A stretch of DNA of 64,000 nt from Paraprevotella clara YIT 11840 (GTDB taxonomy: Bacteria > Bacteroidota > Bacteroidia > Bacteroidales > Bacteroidaceae), in assembly GCF_000233955.1 (NCBI RefSeq), contig NZ_JH376625.1:62001-126000 (forward strand), written 5' to 3'. Under the pieces are notes generated by a model. It made no database searches, was not told the DNA's origin, and saw only the letters and a list, made by a program, of their open reading frames with translations. This document shows, in pieces, positions 44,324-52,921 of this stretch. Position 1 is the stretch's first letter. Each line of letters opens with the position of its first letter. A program made the position numbers and the translations under genes.

Positions 44324-45967
44324 TTATTTCAAGTACCGGGCCAGCGGGCTGTCTGTGGCACGCAGACCTTCGGCTATGCTTTGCGCGTTGAGTTGCGCAC
44401 CTTTGAGCGAGGTGTGCGTGTGGTCGCGGTTATAATAAGCTTTGGCGCCTTCTTGGCCTATCCGGTCGAGGGTATCGGCCGAGATGTTGTGCAAGTCCAC
44501 GAACTCTACGGCGGTTTGGGCCACTACCTCCCGATACCATTTGCCGTAGCTGTCGTTGCGGCGTTCTATCTTTCCGCCGGGCCATTCGTTGCGGGGCGTG
44601 AGGGACACCAGAATCGGCGTGGCACCTTTTTCGCGCACGTCGTCGATGAATTTTTTCAGGTACCATCCGAAGGAGTAAATGACTTCGTTGTAAACTTTAT
44701 CTCCTTTGTTGACCCGGTAAACATGACTGGTATCCTGTGCGCAGGCAATGACACCGCGTGCCTTGCCCCGGCCGATGTCGCCGATGTCGTTATGGCCGAA
44801 CTGTATCAACACGAAGTCGCCCGGTTGAAGGGCGTTGTAGACACGTTCCCAACGGTTTTCTTCCAGATAAGTGCGCGTGCTCCGTCCGGCTTTGGCTTCG
44901 TTCGCCACAGTGATTTTGTCCGTGTCGAAGATGGTTCCCGCCTGACTGCCCCAACCCCACATGCCGTCCGGGGCTTTGTCCTCGTTCTTTACGGTGGAAT
45001 CTCCCGTGATGAAGACCACGGGTTTGCCTTTTTCGCGTTTCACTTGCGCGGCGGGCGGTTCGAGGTTCGTCAGGCAAGCCTGCAAGGCTTTCAGCGCGGG
45101 GTGCGTGGAAGCGGCCAGTCCTTCGGCGGCCGAACGGGCGTTCAGGCGTGCGCCGAACGCACTGGTGTGGATGCGGTCCCGATAGAAGTGGTAATCCACC
45201 TTCCATGCCGAGAACCGGTCGTATTTCGAGGCCGATATTTCGTTCAGGTCTACGAAGGGTATGCCTTGCTCTTCGGCCACTTGCCGCGCCCAAAGCCCGA
45301 AGGTTTCGTCCACGCGTGCGATGTGTCCGGGGCGTTTCGTGTCCCATGCGTTGCGGGGCGTGAGCGAGAGCAGGATGGGGTGTGCGCCCAAAGCCTTGCA
45401 TTCACGGACGAAACGGCGCAGGTATTCGCCGTAGCTGTAGACGATTTCCTCCTCACCCGTCTCCTTGATGGTCACACAGAGCGAGTCCGTGGGACTGATA
45501 CCGCGTATGGAAGCCCGTGCGCGGCCGCTGTCGAAGGGACCATTGTCGTTGTGCCCCAGTTCGATGATGACGTAGTCTCCCTTGCGGATACCTTTCTTCA
45601 CGTCCGGCCAAAGTTTGCGGTAGAATGTGCGGCTGCTCGTGCCGCCCAAGGCATGGTTTTCCACGGTCAGCCTGTCCGCGTCGAAATATTCGTGGGCGAA
45701 ATACCCCCAGCCCCATTGGCCGTTGTCGCCGTTGCCTTTCGTGCCGGTACGCATCGTGGAGTTGCCCACGAGGAAGAGCACGGGGTGGTTGCCCTTTCGC
45801 GACGAACCGGGCACGGGGCGTGCCGTGTTGGCTTTTTCCAAGCTGTCGAGTGTGAGGTCCGTGACGTGGTTCACGTCCTCCATCGGGCGGAAGTCTTTGG
45901 GGTTTTGGGCGGTGGAACATAATCCGCATCCTATTAAAAGGGCGGAAAGCATACAGGTCTTCTTCAT
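44324..45967 (-). CDS. Secreted protein with two SGNH/GDSL esterase domains (rhamnogalacturonan acetylesterase-like)
   Basis: A 547-residue exported protein (signal LSALLIGCGLCSTAQ) with two tandem SGNH hydrolase domains. Domain 1 (about 60-290): GNS at 68-70 in the block I position, GGTSSRTF, LGHND and Asp264/His267 (DRIH). Domain 2 (about 315-547): canonical GDS at 322-324, AGRSTRTY, FGHND and Asp515/His518 (DHTH). Both have the Arg-rich GxSxRT block of CE12-type pectin acetylesterases, so removal of acetyl groups from rhamnogalacturonan or similar polysaccharides is likely. In domain 1 Asp is replaced by Asn but the nucleophile Ser is present. Monocistronic. Confidence 0.87.
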   Translation of the reverse strand: MKKTCMLSALLIGCGLCSTAQNPKDFRPMEDVNHVTDLTLDSLEKANTARPVPGSSRKGNHPVLFLVGNSTMRTGTKGNGDNGQWGWGYFAHEYFDADRLTVENHALGGTSSRTFYRKLWPDVKKGIRKGDYVIIELGHNDNGPFDSGRARASIRGISPTDSLCVTIKETGEEEIVYSYGEYLRRFVRECKALGAHPILLSLTPRNAWDTKRPGHIARVDETFGLWARQVAEEQGIPFVDLNEISASKYDRFSAWKVDYHFYRDRIHTSAFGARLNARSAAEGLAASTHPALKALQACLTNLEPPAAQVKREKGKPVVFITGDSTVKNEDKAPDGMWGWGSQAGTIFDTDKITVANEAKAGRSTRTYLEENRWERVYNALQPGDFVLIQFGHNDIGDIGRGKARGVIACAQDTSHVYRVNKGDKVYNEVIYSFGWYLKKFIDDVREKGATPILVSLTPRNEWPGGKIERRNDSYGKWYREVVAQTAVEFVDLHNISADTLDRIGQEGAKAYYNRDHTHTSLKGAQLNAQSIAEGLRATDSPLARYLK

Positions 45968-46105
45968 GTCAGTCAGTATTTCGATTGGTGTCGCAAAGAT
46001 AATGTTTTGGACCGGATTCCAGCTCTTTCGATAGAGAAAAACTCTTGTTCCGAGAGTGAATCGTCTTGCAAATTACGGTCTGAATGCCTTTTTATGCTTT
46101 TTTTC

Positions 46106-46137
46106 CTTGGGCACTTGACGTAAAATAAGTACATTTG
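46106..46137 (+). promoter_or_regulatory. Promoter of the etfBA-acd operon
   Basis: The -7 box TACATTTG (46130-46137) and CTTG (46106-46109) with a 20-base spacer, 65 bases before etfB. Confidence 0.68.
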
Positions 46138-46202
46138 CGAGATATGTTTTGCCATGAAAAGGAAACAAGTCTTAATCTATACGACAAAATAACTAAAGAA
46201 CT

Positions 46203-47075
46203 ATGAGTTTAAACATCATTGTACTTGCCAAGCAAGTTCCCGACACCCGAAATGTCGGGCCGGATGCCATGACACCGGAAGGTACGGTAAACCGTTCTGC
46301 TTTGCCGGCCATTTTCAATCCCGAGGACTTGAATGCGCTGGAACAGGCTTTGAGGCTGAAAGATGCGAATCCGGGTTCTACCGTGACCGTCATCACTATG
46401 GGGCCTCCCCGTGCAGCCGAAGTGATTCGCGAGAGTTTATACCGTGGGGCCGATGGGGGCTATTTGTTGACCGACCGCGCTTTTGCAGGTGCCGACACAT
46501 TGGCCACCAGTTATGCGCTGGCTGCTACTATTCAGAAATTGGGCATGCCCGATGTGATTTTGGGTGGTCGTCAGGCCATCGACGGCGATACTGCACAGGT
46601 AGGGCCGCAAGTGGCGCAGAAATTGGGCTTGCCTCAGGTGACCTATGTGGAAGAAATCCTGAAGTGCGCCGACGGGAAAATGACGGTGAAGCGTCATATC
46701 GACGGCGGTGTGGAGACTGTGGAAGCTCCGTTGCCCCTCGTGCTGACGGTGAACGGTAGCGCGGCTCCTTGCCGTCCGCGCAACGCCAAGCTGGTGATGA
46801 AATACAAGCGCGCCATGGTGCCGATGGAGAAGCCAGCGGAAGGGTTGGCCTATGCCGAAGAGTACGAAAAGAGACCTTACCTGACTTTGGGACAGTTGAG
46901 TACGGCCGATGTGGATGCCGACTTGAAGCAGTGCGGCCTGAGCGGTTCGCCCACCAAGGTGAAGGCCGTGCAGAACATCGTGTTCAAGGCCAAGGAGAGC
47001 AAGGTGCTGACGGCTTCCGATGCCGACGTAGAGGGATTGATACAGGAATTATTGGCTAACCATACAATCGGATAA
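46203..47075 (+). CDS. etfB: Electron transfer flavoprotein, beta subunit
   Basis: A 290-residue EtfB. LNALEQALRLKDANPGSTVTVI and the nucleotide-binding ILGGRQAIDGDTAQVGPQ are typical; the latter motif suits the AMP/FAD-binding beta subunit. It forms a heterodimer with EtfA and carries electrons from the acyl-CoA dehydrogenase encoded two genes on. EtfA begins 2 bases after the stop. Confidence 0.95.
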   Translation: MSLNIIVLAKQVPDTRNVGPDAMTPEGTVNRSALPAIFNPEDLNALEQALRLKDANPGSTVTVITMGPPRAAEVIRESLYRGADGGYLLTDRAFAGADTLATSYALAATIQKLGMPDVILGGRQAIDGDTAQVGPQVAQKLGLPQVTYVEEILKCADGKMTVKRHIDGGVETVEAPLPLVLTVNGSAAPCRPRNAKLVMKYKRAMVPMEKPAEGLAYAEEYEKRPYLTLGQLSTADVDADLKQCGLSGSPTKVKAVQNIVFKAKESKVLTASDADVEGLIQELLANHTIG

Positions 47076-47077
47076 AG

Positions 47078-48100
47078 ATGAACAACGTATTTGTATATTG
47101 CGAGCTTGAAGGCACCACGGTGGCCGAAGTAAGCCAGGAATTATTGACCAAAGGCCGTAAGTTAGCCAATACGCTCGGCGTGCAGCTCGAAGCTGTGGCC
47201 GCCGGGTCGGGCATTACGGGAAAGATAGAACCGCAGATATTGCCATACGGCGTAGATAAATTGCATATCTTCGACGCTCCGGGGCTGGCTCCCTACACGT
47301 CGTTGCCGCATACGGCCGTGTTGGTGAACCTGTTTAAGGAGGAGCAACCGCAAATCTGCCTGATGGGGGCCGATGTCGTGGGGCGTGATTTGGGTCCGCG
47401 TGTGTCGTCCGCCCTTCATTCCGGGTTGACGGCGGACTGTACCTCATTGGAAATCGGTTCCCATGAGGATAAGAAAGCCGGAAAGAAGTATGAGAACCTG
47501 CTTTATCAGATTCGTCCGGCGTTCGGCGGTAACATCGTGGCTACGATTGTGAATCCTGAGAACCGTCCGCAGATGGCTACGGTGCGCAGCGGCGTGATGA
47601 AGGCGGAAGTGCTCGATCCTAATTATAAAGGAGAAGTCATTGTACACGATGTGGCCAAGTATGTACCGGAAACGGAATACGTGGTGAAGGTCATCGACCG
47701 CCATGTGGAGAAAGCTAAAAATAACCTGAAAGGTGCGGCCATCGTCATTGCCGGAGGTTACGGCATGGGCAGCAAGGAAGGCTTCGGCATGCTCTACGAA
47801 TTGGCACACGAGCTTCATGCCGAAGTAGGTGGAAGCCGTGCGGCAGTGGATGCCGGGTTCTGCGACCACGACCTGCAAATCGGCCAGACCGGCGTGACGG
47901 TACGCCCGAAAGTGTATATCGCTTGCGGTATCTCCGGGGCTATCCAACACATTGCGGGCATGAAGGAAAGCGGTATCATCATTTCCGTGAACAGCGATCC
48001 GAACGCTCCGATCAATGCCATTGCCGACTATGTCATTAACGGTACGGTGGAGGAAGTCGTGCCGAAGCTCATCAAGTATTACAAACAAAACAGCAAGTAA
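47078..48100 (+). CDS. etfA: Electron transfer flavoprotein, alpha subunit
   Basis: A 340-residue EtfA. The C-terminal FAD domain reads GGYGMGSKEGFGMLYELA, GGSRAAVDAG and GQTGVTVRPKVYIACGISGAIQH, the classical signature. It pairs with EtfB and is followed after 5 bases by the acyl-CoA dehydrogenase. The cognate acceptor (EtfQO or a ferredoxin-linked complex) is not in the window. Confidence 0.96.
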   Translation: MNNVFVYCELEGTTVAEVSQELLTKGRKLANTLGVQLEAVAAGSGITGKIEPQILPYGVDKLHIFDAPGLAPYTSLPHTAVLVNLFKEEQPQICLMGADVVGRDLGPRVSSALHSGLTADCTSLEIGSHEDKKAGKKYENLLYQIRPAFGGNIVATIVNPENRPQMATVRSGVMKAEVLDPNYKGEVIVHDVAKYVPETEYVVKVIDRHVEKAKNNLKGAAIVIAGGYGMGSKEGFGMLYELAHELHAEVGGSRAAVDAGFCDHDLQIGQTGVTVRPKVYIACGISGAIQHIAGMKESGIIISVNSDPNAPINAIADYVINGTVEEVVPKLIKYYKQNSK

Positions 48101-48105
48101 ACAAC

Positions 48106-49836
48106 ATGGCTAATTACTATTCAGATATACCGGAACTCAAGTATCACTTAGAGAATCCGATGATGAAGCGCATTGTGGAATTGAAAGAGCGCGACTTCAG
48201 GGACAAGGACGAATTTGATTATGCGCCGGTGGACTATGCCGACGCGATGGATTCGTATAATAAGGTGTTGGACATCGTAGGCGACATCACGGCCAATGTG
48301 ATTGCCCCGAATGCCGAAGGTGTGGACGAAGAAGGCCCGCACTGCCACGACGGCCGTGTGGATTACGCCCGTGGGACGGTGGAGAACCTGGACGCCATGG
48401 TCAAGGCCGGTATGAACGGCATGACGATGCCGCGCAAGTACAACGGGTTGAACTTCCCTATTACGCCGTACACGATGTGTGCCGAGGTGGTGGCTGCCGC
48501 CGATGCCGGTTTCGGAAACATCTGGTCGTTGCAGGACTGTATCGAAACGTTGTATGAATTTGGCGACGAAGACCAGCACAGCCGCTTCATCCCGCGTGTA
48601 TGTGCCGGGGAAACGATGTCGATGGACCTGACCGAACCGGATGCCGGTTCCGACTTGCAGAGCGTCATGCTGAAGGCCACCTTCGACGAGGAGAATAACT
48701 GTTGGAGGCTGAACGGCGTGAAGCGTTTCATCACGAACGGTGACGCCGACATCCATTTAGTGTTGGCGCGTTCGGAAGAAGGTACGAGGGACGGCCGCGG
48801 TCTTTCCATGTTCATTTACGACAAGCGCGACGGCGGAGTGGACGTGCGCCGCATCGAGAACAAAATGGGTATCCACGGTTCGCCGACTTGCGAACTGGTG
48901 TATAAGAATGCGAAGGCTGAGTTATGCGGAAGCCGCAAGTTGGGTTTGATAAAGTATGTCATGGCATTGATGAACGGTGCACGCCTCGGCATCGCCGCAC
49001 AGTCGGTAGGGTTGAGTCAGGCGGCCTACAACGAGGCTTTGGCATACGCGAAAGACCGTGAACAGTTCGGTAAGGCCATCATCAACTTCCCGGCCGTATA
49101 TGACATGCTGGCCACGATGAAAGCCAAGTTGGACGCAGGTCGCGCGTTGTTGTACCAGACTTCGCGTTATGTGGATATTTACAAGGCATTGGACGACATA
49201 GCCCGCGAACGCAAGCTGACGCCGGAAGAGCGTGCCGAACAGAAGAAGTATGCCAAACTGGCCGACAGTTTTACGCCATTGGCCAAGGGTATGAATTCGG
49301 AATACGCCAACCAGAATGCTTACGACGGTATCCAGGTGCACGGAGGTTCCGGTTTCATGTTGGAATATGCTTGTCAGCGCATTTACCGCGACGCTCGTAT
49401 CACTTCTATTTACGAGGGTACGACCCAGTTGCAGACTGTGGCGGCCATCCGTTACGTGACGAACGGGGCATACATCGCCACCATCCGTGATTTCGAGCAG
49501 CAGCCCGTGCTTCCGGAATATGAGAGCTACATGAACCGCGTGAAGGAGATGGCCAACAAGTTCGACGCTTGTACGAACGCCGTGAAAGAAGCCAACAATC
49601 AGGAACTGCACGATTTCGTGGCCCGTCGTTTGATGGAGATGGCAGCCGACACCATCATGTGTCATTTGCTGATGCAGGATGCCACCAACCGTCCCGATTT
49701 GTTTGCCAAGAGCCTGAACGTGTATGTGAACTATGCCGAGGCCGAGGTGGAGAAGCATTTCAACTTTATCCGCAAGTTCACGGCAGAACAACTGGACAGC
49801 TACCGCCAGATGGCTGTGGAAACGTCGGCTGAATAA
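48106..49836 (+). CDS. Acyl-CoA dehydrogenase
   Basis: A 576-residue acyl-CoA dehydrogenase, longer than the usual 380-400 residues because of a C-terminal helical extension, as in the long-chain-type family common in Bacteroidetes. Visible motifs: MDLTEPDAGSDLQSVMLKAT (flavin/substrate site), GVKRFITNGD, DREQFGKAI, and the C-terminal YEGTTQLQ containing the catalytic Glu position. With EtfAB it forms an oxidation or reversible reduction module for acyl-CoAs. The chain length is not predictable. Confidence 0.93.
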   Translation: MANYYSDIPELKYHLENPMMKRIVELKERDFRDKDEFDYAPVDYADAMDSYNKVLDIVGDITANVIAPNAEGVDEEGPHCHDGRVDYARGTVENLDAMVKAGMNGMTMPRKYNGLNFPITPYTMCAEVVAAADAGFGNIWSLQDCIETLYEFGDEDQHSRFIPRVCAGETMSMDLTEPDAGSDLQSVMLKATFDEENNCWRLNGVKRFITNGDADIHLVLARSEEGTRDGRGLSMFIYDKRDGGVDVRRIENKMGIHGSPTCELVYKNAKAELCGSRKLGLIKYVMALMNGARLGIAAQSVGLSQAAYNEALAYAKDREQFGKAIINFPAVYDMLATMKAKLDAGRALLYQTSRYVDIYKALDDIARERKLTPEERAEQKKYAKLADSFTPLAKGMNSEYANQNAYDGIQVHGGSGFMLEYACQRIYRDARITSIYEGTTQLQTVAAIRYVTNGAYIATIRDFEQQPVLPEYESYMNRVKEMANKFDACTNAVKEANNQELHDFVARRLMEMAADTIMCHLLMQDATNRPDLFAKSLNVYVNYAEAEVEKHFNFIRKFTAEQLDSYRQMAVETSAE

Positions 49837-49861
49837 TCCGGTACGATATATGATCATCATG

Positions 49862-49905
49862 AAGAGGAATACTTTCTGTGTAAAAAAGAAGTATTCCTCT
49901 TTTTG
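49862..49905 (+). terminator. Terminator of the etfBA-acd operon
   Basis: AAGAGGAATACTT (49862-49874) and AAGTATTCCTCTT (49889-49901) pair perfectly; T residues follow. It begins 25 bases after the dehydrogenase stop. Confidence 0.9.
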
Positions 49906-49998
49906 TTAAAAATGGCTGTATCACAGGATGATTGTGGCTTTTTTTATAATTTTACACCCAAATAAATCAAGTTGGTTTGCCAGTAGGAAAAACAAAGT

Positions 49999-52818
49999 AT
50001 GTCGGTTTGGAAGTGGGATAAGATATTTTTCCGGAGAAAAAAAGTGCATTCAGAGGGTGAAGAATGTACTGAAAGCAAGCGCTTGGAGGATTTCGAGAGG
50101 CAAATCGGACTTTTACTGCATAGCGACCGTTTCATAGCCCGAAGCGATTACCGTTCCATTCACGAAAGATATGCGGAACTGCATGTCAGTCTTTCCAATT
50201 TGGAAAAGATGGGGATGTTGGACATGTATTGCGAAAAGAATCGTATAGACCCGAAGAAAATGGATAGATTCCTTTGCCTGTATGAAGACTTGGGCAGTAA
50301 GGAGGGTTCCAAGGTAGTTGAAGCGCACAATGACGAATTTGTTAAAAGGCATTTGGCCAAAGACAAACTTTATCTTGATACGATACTTCGTAAGGTGGAC
50401 CCTAATGTGAAGCTGGATGAGGAACAGCGACGGGTCGTATTGTCCGATGAAGACTACACGTTGGTTGTGGCCGGGGCCGGAGCCGGGAAGACAACGACCA
50501 TGGCTGCGAAGGTGAAATACCTTGTGGAAAAAAGAGGGGTGGAACCGGAACAGATATTGGTCATTTCATATACGAATAAGGCGGTCGGGGAATTGCGCAG
50601 CAAAATCAATAAGGATCTGAAGATAGATTGTCCGGTGACGACTTTCCATAAGACGGGCTATGCCATACTGCGAAAGCGAGACACCGAAAGGAAGACGATC
50701 GTGGATGGTGGCTTTATGTGGCATGTGGTCAACAATTATTTAAAAGGGAACATATTGGAGTGTCCGGAACTGGTGGATAAGCTGATATTGTTCTTCGGAA
50801 GCTATTTCGACGCACCGTATGAGGGAGACAATCTCAATGATTTCTTCAACTACATATCCAAAGCCGACTTTTCCACTTTGCGTGGCAATATGGATGAGTA
50901 TGCAGAAAAGATTATAGACCAACGGACCGGCAAATGTGTCAGCATTGCCCACGAGACGTTAAGGTCGGTTCAGGAGGTCAGGATAGCGAATTTCCTGTTC
51001 ATGAACGGCATCGACTACGTGTACGAGAAGATTTATCCTTATAATATGAGGTATACGTACAAACCCTATACTCCGGATTTTACGATTACCCAAGGAGATA
51101 AGACGGTGTATGTCGAACATTTCGGTATTACGGAAAATGGCTGGAACAGCAGATATACGGAAGAACAGTTGGCCCGGTATAAAAAGGAAATAGATGATAA
51201 AATCCGTTTGCACCGCAGACACCATACGGATTTGGTTTATACTTATTCCGAATACAACGACGGGCGCGATTACCTTGACCATTTGCAGGAAATGCTCGTA
51301 GCCCAAGGGATAGAGTTCCGTCCGAGAACTTCACGGGAAGTTTTCGACAAGTTGGTCAGCACGGAAGAGAACAAATATATCATAAAGTTGGTCAAGCTGG
51401 TTTGCACGTTCTTGCATGGCTTTAAGACCAACGGTTTCACGATAGAGCATTTCCATCAGTTTCAAAGCAAGTCCTCCAATGAGAGAAACAAGTTGTTTCT
51501 ATCCATCTGCGAGCGGTGTTACTTAGAATACTCCAAGCGTCTGAAAGAAAAGCAAGCGGTAGATTTTGAAGACATGATAAACAGTTCGGCAAAAATGCTC
51601 CGCGAAAAGGAAATCCAGGGGGAGAGGTTGGGGTTCAAATATATCATAGTCGACGAGTATCAGGACATTTCCCGCCAGCGGTTTAATCTGACTTTGGAGC
51701 TGAGCAAACTCTGCGATGCAAAGATCGTGGCCGTGGGCGACGATTGGCAGTCCATTTATGCCTATGCAGGTTCGGATATCACGTTGTTCACCCAATTCAA
51801 GGAATCCTTTGGGTACGGGTTGGAACTGGGTATTACCAAAACTTACCGGAACGCCCAGGAAGTAATCGACATAGCCGGTGGTTTCATACAGAAGAACACG
51901 GCGCAGATACGCAAAAGCCTGGTTTCGCCCAAACATATAACACGTCCGGTCGTGGTCGAAACCTATACGGAGAACGTAGACCGGAGCAAATATGCCGGAA
52001 AGGGTGGGAAGTATTTCCTTGTGGGCGAAACGGTGGAGAGGATTGTCGGGCAGATATTGGAGGAGAATCCGGACGCATCGATATTGTTGCTGGGGCGTTA
52101 CGGGTTCGACGCCTTTAACCTTTGCCGTTCGTCGGAGTTCACGTACGAGGAGAAGACGGGGAATGTGATTTCCAAGAAGTACCCGTTCGCGAAACTGGAT
52201 TTTATGACCGTGCACCGCGCAAAAGGATTGGGATACGACCATGTCATTCTCATCAATGCCCGTAATGAGTTGTACGGTTTTCCGTCGCAAGTGCAGGACG
52301 ACCCGGTATTGAAGTATGTCGTGAGGGACGACCATTCGATGGAATATGCGGAAGAGCGTCGGCTTTTCTATGTGGCCTTGACACGGACCAAAAACCGTGT
52401 GTACATCGTTGTGCCGCAACAGCATCCGTCCGATTTCGTGAGGGAACTCGTGAAAGACTATCCCGGCGTGACAGTAAATGGAGAATTGGACGATTGCCGG
52501 GAGACGCGCACTGAAATGAAACGGTGTCCCGTCTGCGGTTATCCCATGCAGTTGAGGTACAAGAAGGCATACGGGTTGAAGTTGTGGATTTGTTCCAATG
52601 AACCGGAGATTTGCGATTTCATGACCAACAACCTGAAGGGCGGTGATTTGCCTATCCTGAAATGCGACTGTTGCAAGGACGGTTATTTGATAGTGAAAGA
52701 AGGATGGGGAGAACCGTTTTTGGGATGTACGAATTACAGGGCCGACCGGAGCGGATGCAACCGTGCGATTTCACGGGACAAGTATTTGAGGTCTGTAAAG
52801 CCGTTTTTTGATGAATGA
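49999..52818 (+). CDS. UvrD/Rep-like (helicase IV-type) helicase with nuclease-like insert and zinc ribbon
   Basis: A 939-residue SF1A helicase. Walker A is VVAGAGAGKTTT (about residue 157); Walker B is YIIVDEYQDISR (about 549); VGDDWQSIYAYAGSD, TKTYRN, LDFMTVHRAKGLGYDHVIL and RRLFYVALTRTKNRVYI are motifs III-VI. Between motif Ia/Ib and Walker B, residues about 318-380 hold a PD-(D/E)xK nuclease-like insert: IANFLFMNGIDYVYEK, PDF (359-361) and VEHFG with Glu373. The C terminus has two Cys-rich zinc-ribbon-like modules (CPVCGYPMQLRYKK, CDCCKDG). Similar helicase IV-like proteins have this insert. The usual catalytic Lys after ExE is not obvious, so cleavage is uncertain. It stands alone. The role may be repair or defence. 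Confidence 0.88.
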   Translation: MSVWKWDKIFFRRKKVHSEGEECTESKRLEDFERQIGLLLHSDRFIARSDYRSIHERYAELHVSLSNLEKMGMLDMYCEKNRIDPKKMDRFLCLYEDLGSKEGSKVVEAHNDEFVKRHLAKDKLYLDTILRKVDPNVKLDEEQRRVVLSDEDYTLVVAGAGAGKTTTMAAKVKYLVEKRGVEPEQILVISYTNKAVGELRSKINKDLKIDCPVTTFHKTGYAILRKRDTERKTIVDGGFMWHVVNNYLKGNILECPELVDKLILFFGSYFDAPYEGDNLNDFFNYISKADFSTLRGNMDEYAEKIIDQRTGKCVSIAHETLRSVQEVRIANFLFMNGIDYVYEKIYPYNMRYTYKPYTPDFTITQGDKTVYVEHFGITENGWNSRYTEEQLARYKKEIDDKIRLHRRHHTDLVYTYSEYNDGRDYLDHLQEMLVAQGIEFRPRTSREVFDKLVSTEENKYIIKLVKLVCTFLHGFKTNGFTIEHFHQFQSKSSNERNKLFLSICERCYLEYSKRLKEKQAVDFEDMINSSAKMLREKEIQGERLGFKYIIVDEYQDISRQRFNLTLELSKLCDAKIVAVGDDWQSIYAYAGSDITLFTQFKESFGYGLELGITKTYRNAQEVIDIAGGFIQKNTAQIRKSLVSPKHITRPVVVETYTENVDRSKYAGKGGKYFLVGETVERIVGQILEENPDASILLLGRYGFDAFNLCRSSEFTYEEKTGNVISKKYPFAKLDFMTVHRAKGLGYDHVILINARNELYGFPSQVQDDPVLKYVVRDDHSMEYAEERRLFYVALTRTKNRVYIVVPQQHPSDFVRELVKDYPGVTVNGELDDCRETRTEMKRCPVCGYPMQLRYKKAYGLKLWICSNEPEICDFMTNNLKGGDLPILKCDCCKDGYLIVKEGWGEPFLGCTNYRADRSGCNRAISRDKYLRSVKPFFDE

Positions 52819-52921
52819 GATACTTTTCTTAACCGGTTTTTGAAAAAAACACGATTTTCTTGTCACAAAATTCCGAATCCTGCGTATTTATGTATGAAGG
52901 ACTATTAAAAAGTGAAATACC

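Noticed and set aside
44273-45922. 549-codon plus-strand frame opposite the SGNH esterase
   Set aside because: It covers almost the same interval as the SGNH gene, which has intact motifs; the plus frame has none.
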